Positions 43,477 to 51,980 of a stretch of 64,000 nt of DNA are shown here, piece by piece. The DNA lies in the NCBI GenBank assembly GCA_018368345.1, contig JAGZEK010000005.1:1-64000 (forward strand), given 5' to 3'. Source of the stretch: Collinsella sp. GTDB lineage: Bacteria > Actinomycetota > Coriobacteriia > Coriobacteriales > Coriobacteriaceae. Positions within the stretch are counted from its first letter, which is position 1. The number at the start of each line of letters is the position of its first letter. The position numbers and the translations under genes were made by a program. The notes under the pieces are model-generated. The model was given only the letters and a program-made list of their open reading frames with translations. It was not told where the DNA came from and made no database searches.

Positions 43477-44686
43477 ACGAACCCCCTTCCAACAAATCAA
43501 CGACTTTAAGTATACGCGCCAGGCACGCTTCCCAAGAGACCGCCGACGGCTCGAACGTCGAAGGCGGCGCCGCAAGCGCCCGCGCGATAGCATCTGCCAG
43601 TGCGCGCTCAAACAACGGAAGGTCGGCGGCCACGGGCGTGTCGACATCCGTCATACGCGGCGACGCCACCCACGTCACGGGAGCACCGGGAAGCATCGCC
43701 TCCATCCAGGGACGAACGCCGGGCAAATCGGTCGCCACAACTTTGCAGCCGCACGCGAGGGCCTCGATCGTCACGAGCGGCAGACCCTCGTAAAACGAAG
43801 GCAGCACAAAGACGTCGGAACTGCGGTAGGCACGCACGAGTCCATCGCTATCCAGGCGCCCCGCCAGCGTCACCGGCACATCCGAGGCCGCGGCCAAGCG
43901 CTCGATACGCGCGTACTCGGCATCGTCCCCACGACCGCCCACAAGTACCAAACCAGATGGGCGGACGTCATCGTCAATCGGCAATGACACGGCTCGAACC
44001 AGCGACTCGACGCCCTTTTTAAAGCAAATCTTGCCCACGTACACAAGCGATCCCGGCTGCCTCGCTACGCTTGCGTCGCGGCAGAAGACGCGATGATTGT
44101 AGCCCGTCCCAATCACATGGATGCGATCGGCATCGAGGCCGCATACCAGGCCAATCTGCTCAGCCTGCTCAGCATGGAGCGCAAAGACGGCATCGAGCCG
44201 ACGAACCGCACTTACGATGCGATCATGCTCGAGCGCATGCGAACGCAGCTGGCGCAGGTCGGTCGAATGGCACACGGCAACAACCGGCACGCCCCGGACG
44301 CACTCGCGCGCCAATGCGGTCACCAGATACAGGTGATGGCAGAGCACCAGATCGGGCCGAAACTCAGCCACCGCCCGTTCGATTGCGGCAGCAAATGCCC
44401 GCTCAAATGCCTTGAGCATCGAAGGCGTCAGGTCACGATAGCGTGTGGAGGGATAGGGCATGACATCGGACATACCGCAGATGGGAAACGGCAGCTCGGG
44501 CGACTCGAACGGTACGGCAAACACGGCAGCACGCCGGTCCAGCTCGCCTTGGGTATCACCCGGTGCCGCACCGCAAAGCACGGCGGCGCGATGCCCCGTC
44601 TCGATCTGCTCGCGCACGAGCGCGGCAAGATAGGTGCCGCTGCCGGTGCTATCTGGTTTTTGTGCCGAGATATTGAGGATGCGCAT
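43418..44686 (-). CDS. Glycosyltransferase family 4 protein
   Basis: Retaining GT-B enzyme, 422 residues. GT4 marks: GTGYNHRVF, YVGKICFKKGVESLVRAV, and the donor-binding EX7E region SSFYEGLPLVTIEALACGC. ATG 44686 (MRILNISAQK) chosen; the frame upstream is inside the activase gene. Its last 59 nt encode the start and Sec codon of selD in another frame. Donor and acceptor are unknown. Being wedged between an activase and SelD, it may act on a small selenium or thiol compound, but that is speculation; it could equally make a glycolipid. Confidence 0.85.
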   Translation of the reverse strand: MRILNISAQKPDSTGSGTYLAALVREQIETGHRAAVLCGAAPGDTQGELDRRAAVFAVPFESPELPFPICGMSDVMPYPSTRYRDLTPSMLKAFERAFAAAIERAVAEFRPDLVLCHHLYLVTALARECVRGVPVVAVCHSTDLRQLRSHALEHDRIVSAVRRLDAVFALHAEQAEQIGLVCGLDADRIHVIGTGYNHRVFCRDASVARQPGSLVYVGKICFKKGVESLVRAVSLPIDDDVRPSGLVLVGGRGDDAEYARIERLAAASDVPVTLAGRLDSDGLVRAYRSSDVFVLPSFYEGLPLVTIEALACGCKVVATDLPGVRPWMEAMLPGAPVTWVASPRMTDVDTPVAADLPLFERALADAIARALAAPPSTFEPSAVSWEACLARILKVVDLLEGGSYGKGHHKAHVYDCREWLSR

Positions 44687-44700
44687 GTCGCAGTACACCC

Positions 44701-45486
44701 CTAGGCCAAGGCGGCGGCGCGGACAGCCGCGCCGATCGCTCCGGCAAAGCGAGCCTGGGGCGAGGTGGTCACCGGCGACCCCAGCAGCTCGCCCAACCGC
44801 TCCACCACGAAGGCGTTCTCGCACAGGCCGCCGGTCAGGTAGTACGGGGCGCCCGCGGCCTGCCCGGCCATGGTCGCCACGCGCGAAACCACGCTGTCGA
44901 TCACGCCACGCGCAATGTTCTCGCGCGGCTCACCGCGACCGATCAGGCTGATGACCTCACTTTCGGCAAAGACCGTGCACATGCTGGATATCTTGGTGGG
45001 CTCGCCGGAACGCGCCAGGTCGGCCATCTGCTGCTGGGAAATGCCTAGGCGGTCGGCCATGATCTCCAAAAAGCGCCCCGTGCCGGCGGCGCACTTGTCG
45101 TTCATGGCAAACTTGGCCACGCGGCCACTTTTAAGCTGAATGACCTTGGTGTCCTGGCCGCCTACGTCAATCACCGTGCCGTGATCGCCAAACAGGCGCA
45201 CGGCACCGGTGCCGTGGCAGGTAATCTCTGTCACGACCTTGTGCGCATAGGGCACGGCGACACGGCCGTAGCCGGTCGCGATCACGCGCGCGTCGTCGGC
45301 AGCCACGTCATAGCCGGCAGCGGCAAGCTCACCACGCAGGCGCTCGGCCGCATCAACCGACGAATACCCCGTCGGCATCACGCAGGTCCACTCAATGGCG
45401 CCGTCTGCCCCCGCCACCGCAGCTTTCGCGGCCGTCGAGCCGATGTCGATACCAATGCCAACCACGGCATCCTCCCTCTTATGCAA
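44701..45486 (-). CDS. 2-hydroxyacyl-CoA-dehydratase-type activase (BcrAD/BadF/HgdC family)
   Basis: ATP-driven reductase that injects electrons into dehydratases or double-cubane proteins. ASKHA ATPase motifs GIDIGSTAAKAAV and VIDVGGQDTKVI; the bridging 4Fe-4S cluster ligands of the homodimer are Cys132 (NDKCAAGTG) and Cys170 (SSMCTVFAESEV). 261 residues. It can serve the two partner proteins encoded at 47098-48261 and 53776-55059. Confidence 0.92.
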   Translation of the reverse strand: MHKREDAVVGIGIDIGSTAAKAAVAGADGAIEWTCVMPTGYSSVDAAERLRGELAAAGYDVAADDARVIATGYGRVAVPYAHKVVTEITCHGTGAVRLFGDHGTVIDVGGQDTKVIQLKSGRVAKFAMNDKCAAGTGRFLEIMADRLGISQQQMADLARSGEPTKISSMCTVFAESEVISLIGRGEPRENIARGVIDSVVSRVATMAGQAAGAPYYLTGGLCENAFVVERLGELLGSPVTTSPQARFAGAIGAAVRAAALA

Positions 45487-45513
45487 CGCAGGGACGCCCC
45501 TTTGTCACAGTCG

Positions 45514-46428
45514 TTAGCCCTTCAAAAAAGCAAGATAGCGCACGCAGGTATAGACCACCAAAATAGCTGCAATCACCGTCTCGACAAGCACGACGGGAGC
45601 AAGCCACGGCAACGGTGCGCCCATGTTCATAAGGCAGGCTGCCGTCATCTTAGACGCGATGGCGCTGATCACAAAGGGGAAGGTAAACGCCGCATAGCTT
45701 GGATAAAACGGAAGCGAGAGGCAACGGACCAACTGCACCAACGCGAACAGATAGATGACCGTCGCAACGGCAAACATCGCCAACAAAAAGACGTGGTTCT
45801 TGGGCATAACGGATTGCACGTAACCAGCGAGGCACAGGCTCATGGGCGCAGCGTAGATGCAGATAAGCGGTTTGGCGGGCTCTGGAACATTGGGCAGCTT
45901 GACATACCTCATCGTCACCAGAACAAACAGCGCCACAAAGCTAACCAGACCAAACCAGAATGCAGCGGCGCCAATTGCCGTAGCTTCGTACGCAGGCGCG
46001 GTAACAGCTGCGACCGCAATGCCAACATACACAATGTAATAACTGGCAAAGACGGCTTGGAGCTTAATCTTTGCCACAAACTTAGCCGTGAAGAACACGA
46101 TCAGCGCGACATGAAGCGCAATCGCCACGACCCACACGACAAACGCCACATCCGCGGCACCAAGATACCCTTTAATATAGGTCGAAAGCAGCATGAGCGT
46201 CATCGAGAACGTGCCCGAAACACTTGCCATGATAGGGTTCGTCATATCCTCGGCAAGCAGCTTGGGGAATGCGACCGCCTTGATAATGAATAGCAGCAGG
46301 AACAGTGCCGAAACCACGCCGCAGACTATGCGCAGCGTCTCGGAATAACTCTGCAAAAGATTACCCAGGGCCGCACAACCTAACGCGACGCCGCAAATCG
46401 GAACAGGGATTTTCTTGATCATATCCAT
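45514..46428 (-). CDS. TDT-family (tellurite-resistance/dicarboxylate, SLAC1-like) transporter
   Basis: 304 residues, ten hydrophobic segments: MDMIKKIPVPICGVALGCAALGN is the usual TDT N-terminus. Family members conduct anions (malate, chloride, sulfite, possibly tellurite). Substrate unknown here; the selenium context makes a small selenium or sulfur oxyanion conceivable. Confidence 0.8.
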   Translation of the reverse strand: MDMIKKIPVPICGVALGCAALGNLLQSYSETLRIVCGVVSALFLLLFIIKAVAFPKLLAEDMTNPIMASVSGTFSMTLMLLSTYIKGYLGAADVAFVVWVVAIALHVALIVFFTAKFVAKIKLQAVFASYYIVYVGIAVAAVTAPAYEATAIGAAAFWFGLVSFVALFVLVTMRYVKLPNVPEPAKPLICIYAAPMSLCLAGYVQSVMPKNHVFLLAMFAVATVIYLFALVQLVRCLSLPFYPSYAAFTFPFVISAIASKMTAACLMNMGAPLPWLAPVVLVETVIAAILVVYTCVRYLAFLKG

Positions 46429-46496
46429 ATAGATAGGTTTCCTAACCTCGTCGGCCTTCTTATGCCAGGTCCCGGCATCTCGCCGGACACCTGCTG

Positions 46497-47042
46497 CTAG
46501 ATTTCGATATCGGCAACTTTACGGCGCGGAGCCGGCTCGTCGACTTCGTCCAGATTCTTAATGCCGCACTCGCGACACACCATCTGAGCGACCTTCCATG
46601 CACACAGACCTGTGTAGTAAATGCACTGCTCTTTATGCTCACCGCGGCCCATGTCAAATTCCTTCGTCAGGATACGGCAGCAGATGGCATGCTTACCGTT
46701 GTTCTCGCGGAACCAATCGTGCAGCTCGTGCGTAAGCTGCATCGACTTGACGGATTTTGGATTGGTCGGGCCGTCCTGCTCCGTACGTCCAAACAACATT
46801 CCAATCGCCAGAATGCCACCGTTAAAAGCGCCGCATGCGCAGCCGGACTTGCCTGCGCCCACCGACATACCAGACGCCATGGCCACGACCGAATCGGGCA
46901 CATCGAGCTCGAGCATTTGTTTCATGGTGTAGACAAGCGACTCGCAGCAGTAATAACCCTTTTTGAAGTTAGCCTCGGCCGCCCGTTGTACCGCACGAGG
47001 ACTTAGCTCAGAAACGCCAATTGCAACATTGGGTTCAACCAT
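46497..47042 (-). CDS. C-GCAxxG-C-C family protein
   Basis: 181 residues. Cys32-Cys33 (YYCCES), then SGCACGAFNGG (Cys68, Cys70), CCRILTKEFD, and CIYYTGL/CRECGI. This split cysteine pattern defines a putative redox family often next to selenium or Fe-S genes. No signal peptide. Function unknown. ATG 47042 with AAAGGA nine nt upstream. Confidence 0.8.
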   Translation of the reverse strand: MVEPNVAIGVSELSPRAVQRAAEANFKKGYYCCESLVYTMKQMLELDVPDSVVAMASGMSVGAGKSGCACGAFNGGILAIGMLFGRTEQDGPTNPKSVKSMQLTHELHDWFRENNGKHAICCRILTKEFDMGRGEHKEQCIYYTGLCAWKVAQMVCRECGIKNLDEVDEPAPRRKVADIEI

Positions 47043-47097
47043 TTCTTTTCCTTTCAAATTGATATGGCATAGGGGCTGTCCCCTTGCCGCGTTCGCC

Positions 47098-48261
47098 CTA
47101 CAGGGTCTCGATAAAGGCGGCGATGCGGGTCTCGATCTGGCCCATGTCGCCGTTGCTGTAGTCGGTCTCGATCTTCATGTACGGAATACCCGCACCCTCG
47201 ACGGCCTCCTGCATGCGGGCACTCTCCACGTTAAAGGTGTGGCACGCCTGGAGCACGTTCTCCACCACGCCATCGACGTGATACTTCTCGCACATGGCCA
47301 GGGTGTTGTCCATACGACCGTCGTTGGGCGTCATGACCGAGCAGTTGATATCCAGGTAGCGGTCGGCGATGGCGCGCAGGATGTCGGGAGCCTCCGGGTC
47401 GATCATCATGGCCGCCGTACGCTCGCCCGAGCAGTCGTCCATGCAAACGACCACGCCGCCGTTGGACTCGATGGTGCGACCGATCTTGTTGATCACACCG
47501 CCCACCGGGCAGCCGGTGATCAGAATGCGCTTGGCATCCGCCGCAACCGGGCGCTCGCCCGCGTCGTAGGCCTCGCGCAGCTTGGCAACCTTTTGCTCCA
47601 GCTGCTGCGTATAGGCCTCGATATCAAAACTAAACGTACCGGCAAACATGGTGCTCATCAGGTCGACGCCGCTCATGGCCGCCGGCTGGTTGGCCTGCAG
47701 CGCAAACATCTCGAGCTGGGCCGCACGCAAGCGGTTGCGACGACGGACGGCAGCGCGCAGGTCATCGTCGGTAATCGTGATGCCGTAGAAGCCCTCGAGC
47801 TCCTCCTTGAGCAGGCGGCACTCCTCGTACCAGCCCTCGCGCTCGTAGGCGCGGTCGCGGCCCTGCGGAAGATGCAGAATGTGCGTACGCTTGAGCTCGT
47901 TGAGTAGCTCGTACATCTTCTTCTTGCCGTCGCAGGTGGTCTCGCCGATGATCATGTCGCTAAAGTACGTAAACGGGCACTTTTGCGAATAGGCAAAACC
48001 GTACGTCGACTTGATGAGCGGACAAAGATTTGCCGGCAGCACCTTCTCGGCCTCGGGAATCACCTCATCGGACGTACCGCACAGCGTCACGCTCGCAGCC
48101 CCCGCGGCATCGATAATCTCGAGCGGCGTATAGCTGCACAAAAAGCCGACCAGGCGATTGCCGGCCTGTTTGTAATCCTTGACGCGAATAAACGCCGCCT
48201 TGCGTTGCTCGTTGAACTCCTCAAACGTGGACGGCAACGGCTGTTCCTCGATATCGGCCAT
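47098..48261 (-). CDS. Double-cubane-cluster-type reductase (2-hydroxyacyl-CoA dehydratase subunit D family)
   Basis: 387 residues. Conserved cysteines: Cys80 (NLCPLIKS), Cys95, Cys110 (TTCDGKKK), Cys277 (DCSGER), then INCSVMTPND and QACHTFN. These match HgdB-like proteins, including those with an 8Fe-9S double-cubane cluster. There is no second (alpha) dehydratase subunit beside it, which favours a homodimeric double-cubane reductase over a true dehydratase. Works with an activase such as that at 44701-45486. ATG 48261 after GAGAGGGG. Substrate unknown. Confidence 0.87.
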   Translation of the reverse strand: MADIEEQPLPSTFEEFNEQRKAAFIRVKDYKQAGNRLVGFLCSYTPLEIIDAAGAASVTLCGTSDEVIPEAEKVLPANLCPLIKSTYGFAYSQKCPFTYFSDMIIGETTCDGKKKMYELLNELKRTHILHLPQGRDRAYEREGWYEECRLLKEELEGFYGITITDDDLRAAVRRRNRLRAAQLEMFALQANQPAAMSGVDLMSTMFAGTFSFDIEAYTQQLEQKVAKLREAYDAGERPVAADAKRILITGCPVGGVINKIGRTIESNGGVVVCMDDCSGERTAAMMIDPEAPDILRAIADRYLDINCSVMTPNDGRMDNTLAMCEKYHVDGVVENVLQACHTFNVESARMQEAVEGAGIPYMKIETDYSNGDMGQIETRIAAFIETL

Positions 48262-48337
48262 AGTAGTTCCCCTCTCTTGCACCGATATACCGACAATTAA
48301 ACAACGAATCCACGTCATACCCAAAAGGAATCATCCT

Positions 48338-49123
48338 CTAGGGAATGGCGTCGATAAGCTCCTGCGTATACGGATCGCTCGGGTGCGCGATCACGTCCTC
48401 GGCCGCGCCTTCCTCGACAAGACGACCGTGGTAAAGCACGCCAATCCGGTCGGACATATGCCGAACCACACGCATATCATGCGTGATAAACAGCAGCGCC
48501 ACGCCCGTCGTGCGCTGCAGGTCGCGAAGCAAGTTGAGCACTTGGGCCTGAACGGACACGTCAAGCGCCGAGACCGGCTCGTCGCATACCACAAGGCGCG
48601 GCTCGCAAATAAGCGCCCGTGCCAGATTGAGTCGCTGACGCTGTCCCCCCGAAAGGTCGTGCGGATAGCGGTCATAATGCTCTGCCAGAAGACCGACCGA
48701 GGCCAGGGCCGAGAGCGCGCGCCCATGGCGCTCATCCGCATCGCGCACGCCGGCGATAATCAGCGGCTCCTCCAAAATGCGGCCGACACGGTTGCGCGGG
48801 TCAAAAGCCGTAGAGCTATCCTGGAATACCAGCTGGATCTCGCGGCGGAACGGCTTGCGTTCGTGCCCCGACATCGTGGCGAGGTCGTGCCCGCGATAGA
48901 TAATCGAGCCGGAATCCGCACGCTCGAGACCACAGATCAGGCGCCCAGTCGTCGACTTGCCCGATCCGGATTCGCCAACCAGGCCATAGACTTCGCCCGG
49001 CGCGATCTCAAACGACAGATCGTCCACGGCGGTAAAGGCCTGACGCTTAAAACCTGAGCCCGGCATGGGATACGCTTTAGTCAGATGTGAGACCCTAAGC
49101 AGGGCTTCGCTATCAACAGCCAT
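48338..49123 (-). CDS. dppF: Dipeptide/oligopeptide ABC transporter ATP-binding protein
   Basis: Walker A GESGSGKST, signature LSGGQRQRLNLAR, Walker B LVVCDEP; the C-terminal YTQELIDAIP end is normal for DppF/OppF. 261 residues. ATG 49123 after AAAGGGGAG. It overlaps the end of dppD by 11 nt. Confidence 0.9.
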   Translation of the reverse strand: MAVDSEALLRVSHLTKAYPMPGSGFKRQAFTAVDDLSFEIAPGEVYGLVGESGSGKSTTGRLICGLERADSGSIIYRGHDLATMSGHERKPFRREIQLVFQDSSTAFDPRNRVGRILEEPLIIAGVRDADERHGRALSALASVGLLAEHYDRYPHDLSGGQRQRLNLARALICEPRLVVCDEPVSALDVSVQAQVLNLLRDLQRTTGVALLFITHDMRVVRHMSDRIGVLYHGRLVEEGAAEDVIAHPSDPYTQELIDAIP

Positions 49124-50108
49124 GGCACTCCCCTTTCTCGACAAGCCAGCATTTAGAACGGTCGCACGCATTCACGGCAACCAGCGGAGGCTCCTGCGCG
49201 CGGCAACGTTCGTCCGCCCGGGCGCAACGAGGCGCAAAGCGGCATCCACAGGGTATTGCCGTAAGCAGCGGCACTGTGCCCGGAATATCCGCCAGCGTGT
49301 CAACTCGCTCGCCTTCGAGCGGCGGAATGCTCGCGATGAGCCCCTGGGCATACGGGTGGCTCGGGCGCTCCATAAGGCCGCAGGCGTCGATCTCTTCTAC
49401 GATTTGGCCCAGATACATGACGTGCACGCGCGAGCAGATGCTCGTGACGACACCCAAATCATGGCTGATAAAAAGCACCGCCATACCCTCAGAACTATTG
49501 AGGTCGCGCAGAAGATCCAAAATCTGTTTTTGAGTCGTCGTGTCGAGTGCCGTGGTGGGCTCATCGGCAATCAGCAGTCGCGGGTGCCCGGCGAGCGCCA
49601 TGGCAATCATCACGCGCTGGCGCATACCGCCGCTAAAATCGCTCGGATACATGTCGAAGCGGGCCGCGGCATCTCGAATTCCCACACGCTCCAACAGCGA
49701 TAGAGCCTCGTTGCGGGCGTCGCGTCGGCTCACCTTACGGTGGGCCCGCACGGCCTCGACAACCTGGGCCCCGACCGTCATGACGGGGTTAAGCGAGCTC
49801 AAAGGGTCCTGGAAAATCATGGCGATGTCGCAGCCGCGCACCTCGCGCATGCGCTTGAGCGGGCGCGCGAGCAGGTCCTCCCCGTCAAAGAGAATCTGAC
49901 CGGTATAGGCCATCTTCTGTTCATGTTCCAATAGGCGCATGACACTCTGGGCAAACACCGACTTACCGCAGCCGGACTCGCCGACAACACCAACGATCTC
50001 GCCGGCATCGATATGTAGGTTGAGTTTGTTGACGGCTTCCAGCGCGTTGCCATCGCGGCCCACAAACGAGATGCAGAGGTCGCGCACGTCCAAAAGATGC
50101 TGAGCCAT
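49113..50108 (-). CDS. dppD: Dipeptide/oligopeptide ABC transporter ATP-binding protein
   Basis: Walker A GESGCGKSV, signature FSGGMRQRVMIAM, Walker B LLIADEPTTALD. Its C-terminal domain holds four cysteines (CGCRFAPRCARADERC and SKCW) that in DppD-type ATPases can bind an Fe-S cluster. 331 residues. Confidence 0.92.
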   Translation of the reverse strand: MAQHLLDVRDLCISFVGRDGNALEAVNKLNLHIDAGEIVGVVGESGCGKSVFAQSVMRLLEHEQKMAYTGQILFDGEDLLARPLKRMREVRGCDIAMIFQDPLSSLNPVMTVGAQVVEAVRAHRKVSRRDARNEALSLLERVGIRDAAARFDMYPSDFSGGMRQRVMIAMALAGHPRLLIADEPTTALDTTTQKQILDLLRDLNSSEGMAVLFISHDLGVVTSICSRVHVMYLGQIVEEIDACGLMERPSHPYAQGLIASIPPLEGERVDTLADIPGTVPLLTAIPCGCRFAPRCARADERCRAQEPPLVAVNACDRSKCWLVEKGECHGC

Positions 50109-50111
50109 GGG

Positions 50112-50942
50112 CTAGTCCTCCTTGGTCTTGGGGTCGAGGGCGTCGCGCAGGCCGTCGCCGGCGAGGTTCAGCGAAAGCACGCTCGCGATGATGGCGATAG
50201 CCGGGAAGAAGATCATCCACCAGGCTTTGCGCATCACGTTCTTACCCGCCTGCAGGATGTTTCCCCAGCTGGCGTCGGGCGCCTTGATACCCAGGCCCAG
50301 AAACGAGAGGGCGGCCTCCGAGAGCACGGCCTCGGCAAAGACGAAGGTCGCCTGTACCAGGAAGGGCGCCATAACGTTGGGCACGATATGCAGCCACACG
50401 ATGCGCGCGGTCGAGGCGCCCTGCACGCGCAGGGCCTCCACAAAGGGCTCCTCCTTGACCACCATCGCACGCGAGCGCACGATGCGCGCCATGCTGGGCG
50501 TATAGACGATGGAGAGCGCGATGATAACGTTCCACACGCTCGCCCCCATCATGGCCATGAGTGCGATGGCCAGCAGCACGCCCGGAATGGACATAAAGCC
50601 GTCGCAGATGCGCATGAGAATATGATCGAGCCTCTCGTTGTAGCACGCATAGGCACCGATCACCAAGCCGAGCGCACTCGTCGCGAGCGTGACGGCAATG
50701 CCGACGCCAAGCGACACGCGCGCGCCCACGATGACGCGGGCAAGCAGGTCGCGGCCAAAGTCATCGCAGCCAAAGGGATGCGCGGGCGAAGGTGCCGAAA
50801 GTCGCAACGCCATTTCCTGCGCATTGGGATTAACCGTCCACACCAGCGGACCGACGAGCGCGATCAGCGCAATCGCCAGGAAAATGCAGCCGCCGACCAC
50901 AAACCCCTTGTTGGCAAGAGCCTTCTTAAAGTTTGCCATCAT
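50112..50942 (-). CDS. dppC: Dipeptide/oligopeptide ABC transporter permease
   Basis: 276 residues, six helices, with an N-terminal segment before the first periplasmic loop, as in DppC. Binding-protein-dependent permease loop GASTARIVWLHIVPNVMAP. ATG 50942 overlaps the dppB stop (ATGA). Confidence 0.92.
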   Translation of the reverse strand: MMANFKKALANKGFVVGGCIFLAIALIALVGPLVWTVNPNAQEMALRLSAPSPAHPFGCDDFGRDLLARVIVGARVSLGVGIAVTLATSALGLVIGAYACYNERLDHILMRICDGFMSIPGVLLAIALMAMMGASVWNVIIALSIVYTPSMARIVRSRAMVVKEEPFVEALRVQGASTARIVWLHIVPNVMAPFLVQATFVFAEAVLSEAALSFLGLGIKAPDASWGNILQAGKNVMRKAWWMIFFPAIAIIASVLSLNLAGDGLRDALDPKTKED

Positions 50943-51892
50943 GCATCGCCCCATTTGCGAGCGCGCGGGTCAAAAGCGCCGTAGGCAAGGTCGACGGCCA
51001 GATTGATCACCGAATTCAACAAGGCGATGACCAGCAGCACGCCCTGAATCACCGGATAGTCGCGACGCTCGATAGAGCTCGTGACCAGCTGGCCCAAACC
51101 GGGGATGTTAAAAATGGCCTCAGTCACCACGGCGCCCGTAATCAGGGCGCCAAAAGAATAGCCGACCGAGGTGAGAATCGGCAGCGCGGCGTTGCGCAGG
51201 GCATGGGCCAGCACCACGCGAACCTCGGAGACGCCCTTGGCACGCGCCGTCTTGACGCACTCAAGCTGCATGGCCTCGATAACGCTCGAACGGGTCATGC
51301 GCATGAGCAGGGCCGCCTGCACACATCCAAGCGATATGGCCGGCAACGCAAGATAGCGCAAATGGCTGAACCAGCCCTTCGATAGCGGCGCATAGCCGGC
51401 CACCGGGAACACACGCAACGTGACGGCAAACAGCCACATAAGCATGAGCGCCATCAAAAAGCCGGGTATCGCCACGCCCAAAAGAGCAACGACACGCAAG
51501 ACCGCGTCGGTGCGCGACCCATGTTTGAGGGCAGCGACGACGCCGCAGGGCAGTGCAATCAACAGCGCGATGAGCTGCGCCAGAAGCGCGAGCGATAGCG
51601 TGGGGCCAAAGTGCTCGGCGATCGCCTGCGTGACGGGCTGGCGCATAAAATACGAATCGCCCAGGTCGCCGGTAAGCGCGCCGCCCATCCACTCAACGTA
51701 GCGCTGCGGCAACGGCTCGTTGAGTCCCAGGCTATCGTTGACGCGCTCGATCTGGTCGGCCGAAGCCTCCATGCCGAGCATCGAAGAGGCCGGGTCACCC
51801 GGTGTGAGATAGATAATCAAAAAAACGACGACCGAGATGATGAGCATCACCGGAACCATCGAGCCTATACGTTTGAGCGTGTACTTCAACAT
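50939..51892 (-). CDS. dppB: Dipeptide/oligopeptide ABC transporter permease
   Basis: 317 residues, six helices; N-terminus MLKYTLKRIGSMVPVMLIIS and the permease loop AKGVSEVRVVLAHALRNAALP are diagnostic. Confidence 0.93.
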   Translation of the reverse strand: MLKYTLKRIGSMVPVMLIISVVVFLIIYLTPGDPASSMLGMEASADQIERVNDSLGLNEPLPQRYVEWMGGALTGDLGDSYFMRQPVTQAIAEHFGPTLSLALLAQLIALLIALPCGVVAALKHGSRTDAVLRVVALLGVAIPGFLMALMLMWLFAVTLRVFPVAGYAPLSKGWFSHLRYLALPAISLGCVQAALLMRMTRSSVIEAMQLECVKTARAKGVSEVRVVLAHALRNAALPILTSVGYSFGALITGAVVTEAIFNIPGLGQLVTSSIERRDYPVIQGVLLVIALLNSVINLAVDLAYGAFDPRARKWGDA

Positions 51893-51927
51893 GCGAGGCG
51901 TCTATTTCCCCTCTGAACGTGGACAGG

Positions 51928-51969
51928 GCGTGGCGGCCACAGGGGACCAGACCCCTCAAGCCGCCACGC
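51928..51969 (-). terminator. Nested hairpin between dppA and dppB
   Basis: Stem ggcgtggcggc / gccgccacgcc with inner agggg / cccct. No T-run. Such hairpins after binding-protein genes usually protect their mRNA and reduce read-through into the permeases. Confidence 0.6.
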
Positions 51970-51980
51970 CATCTATTGCA

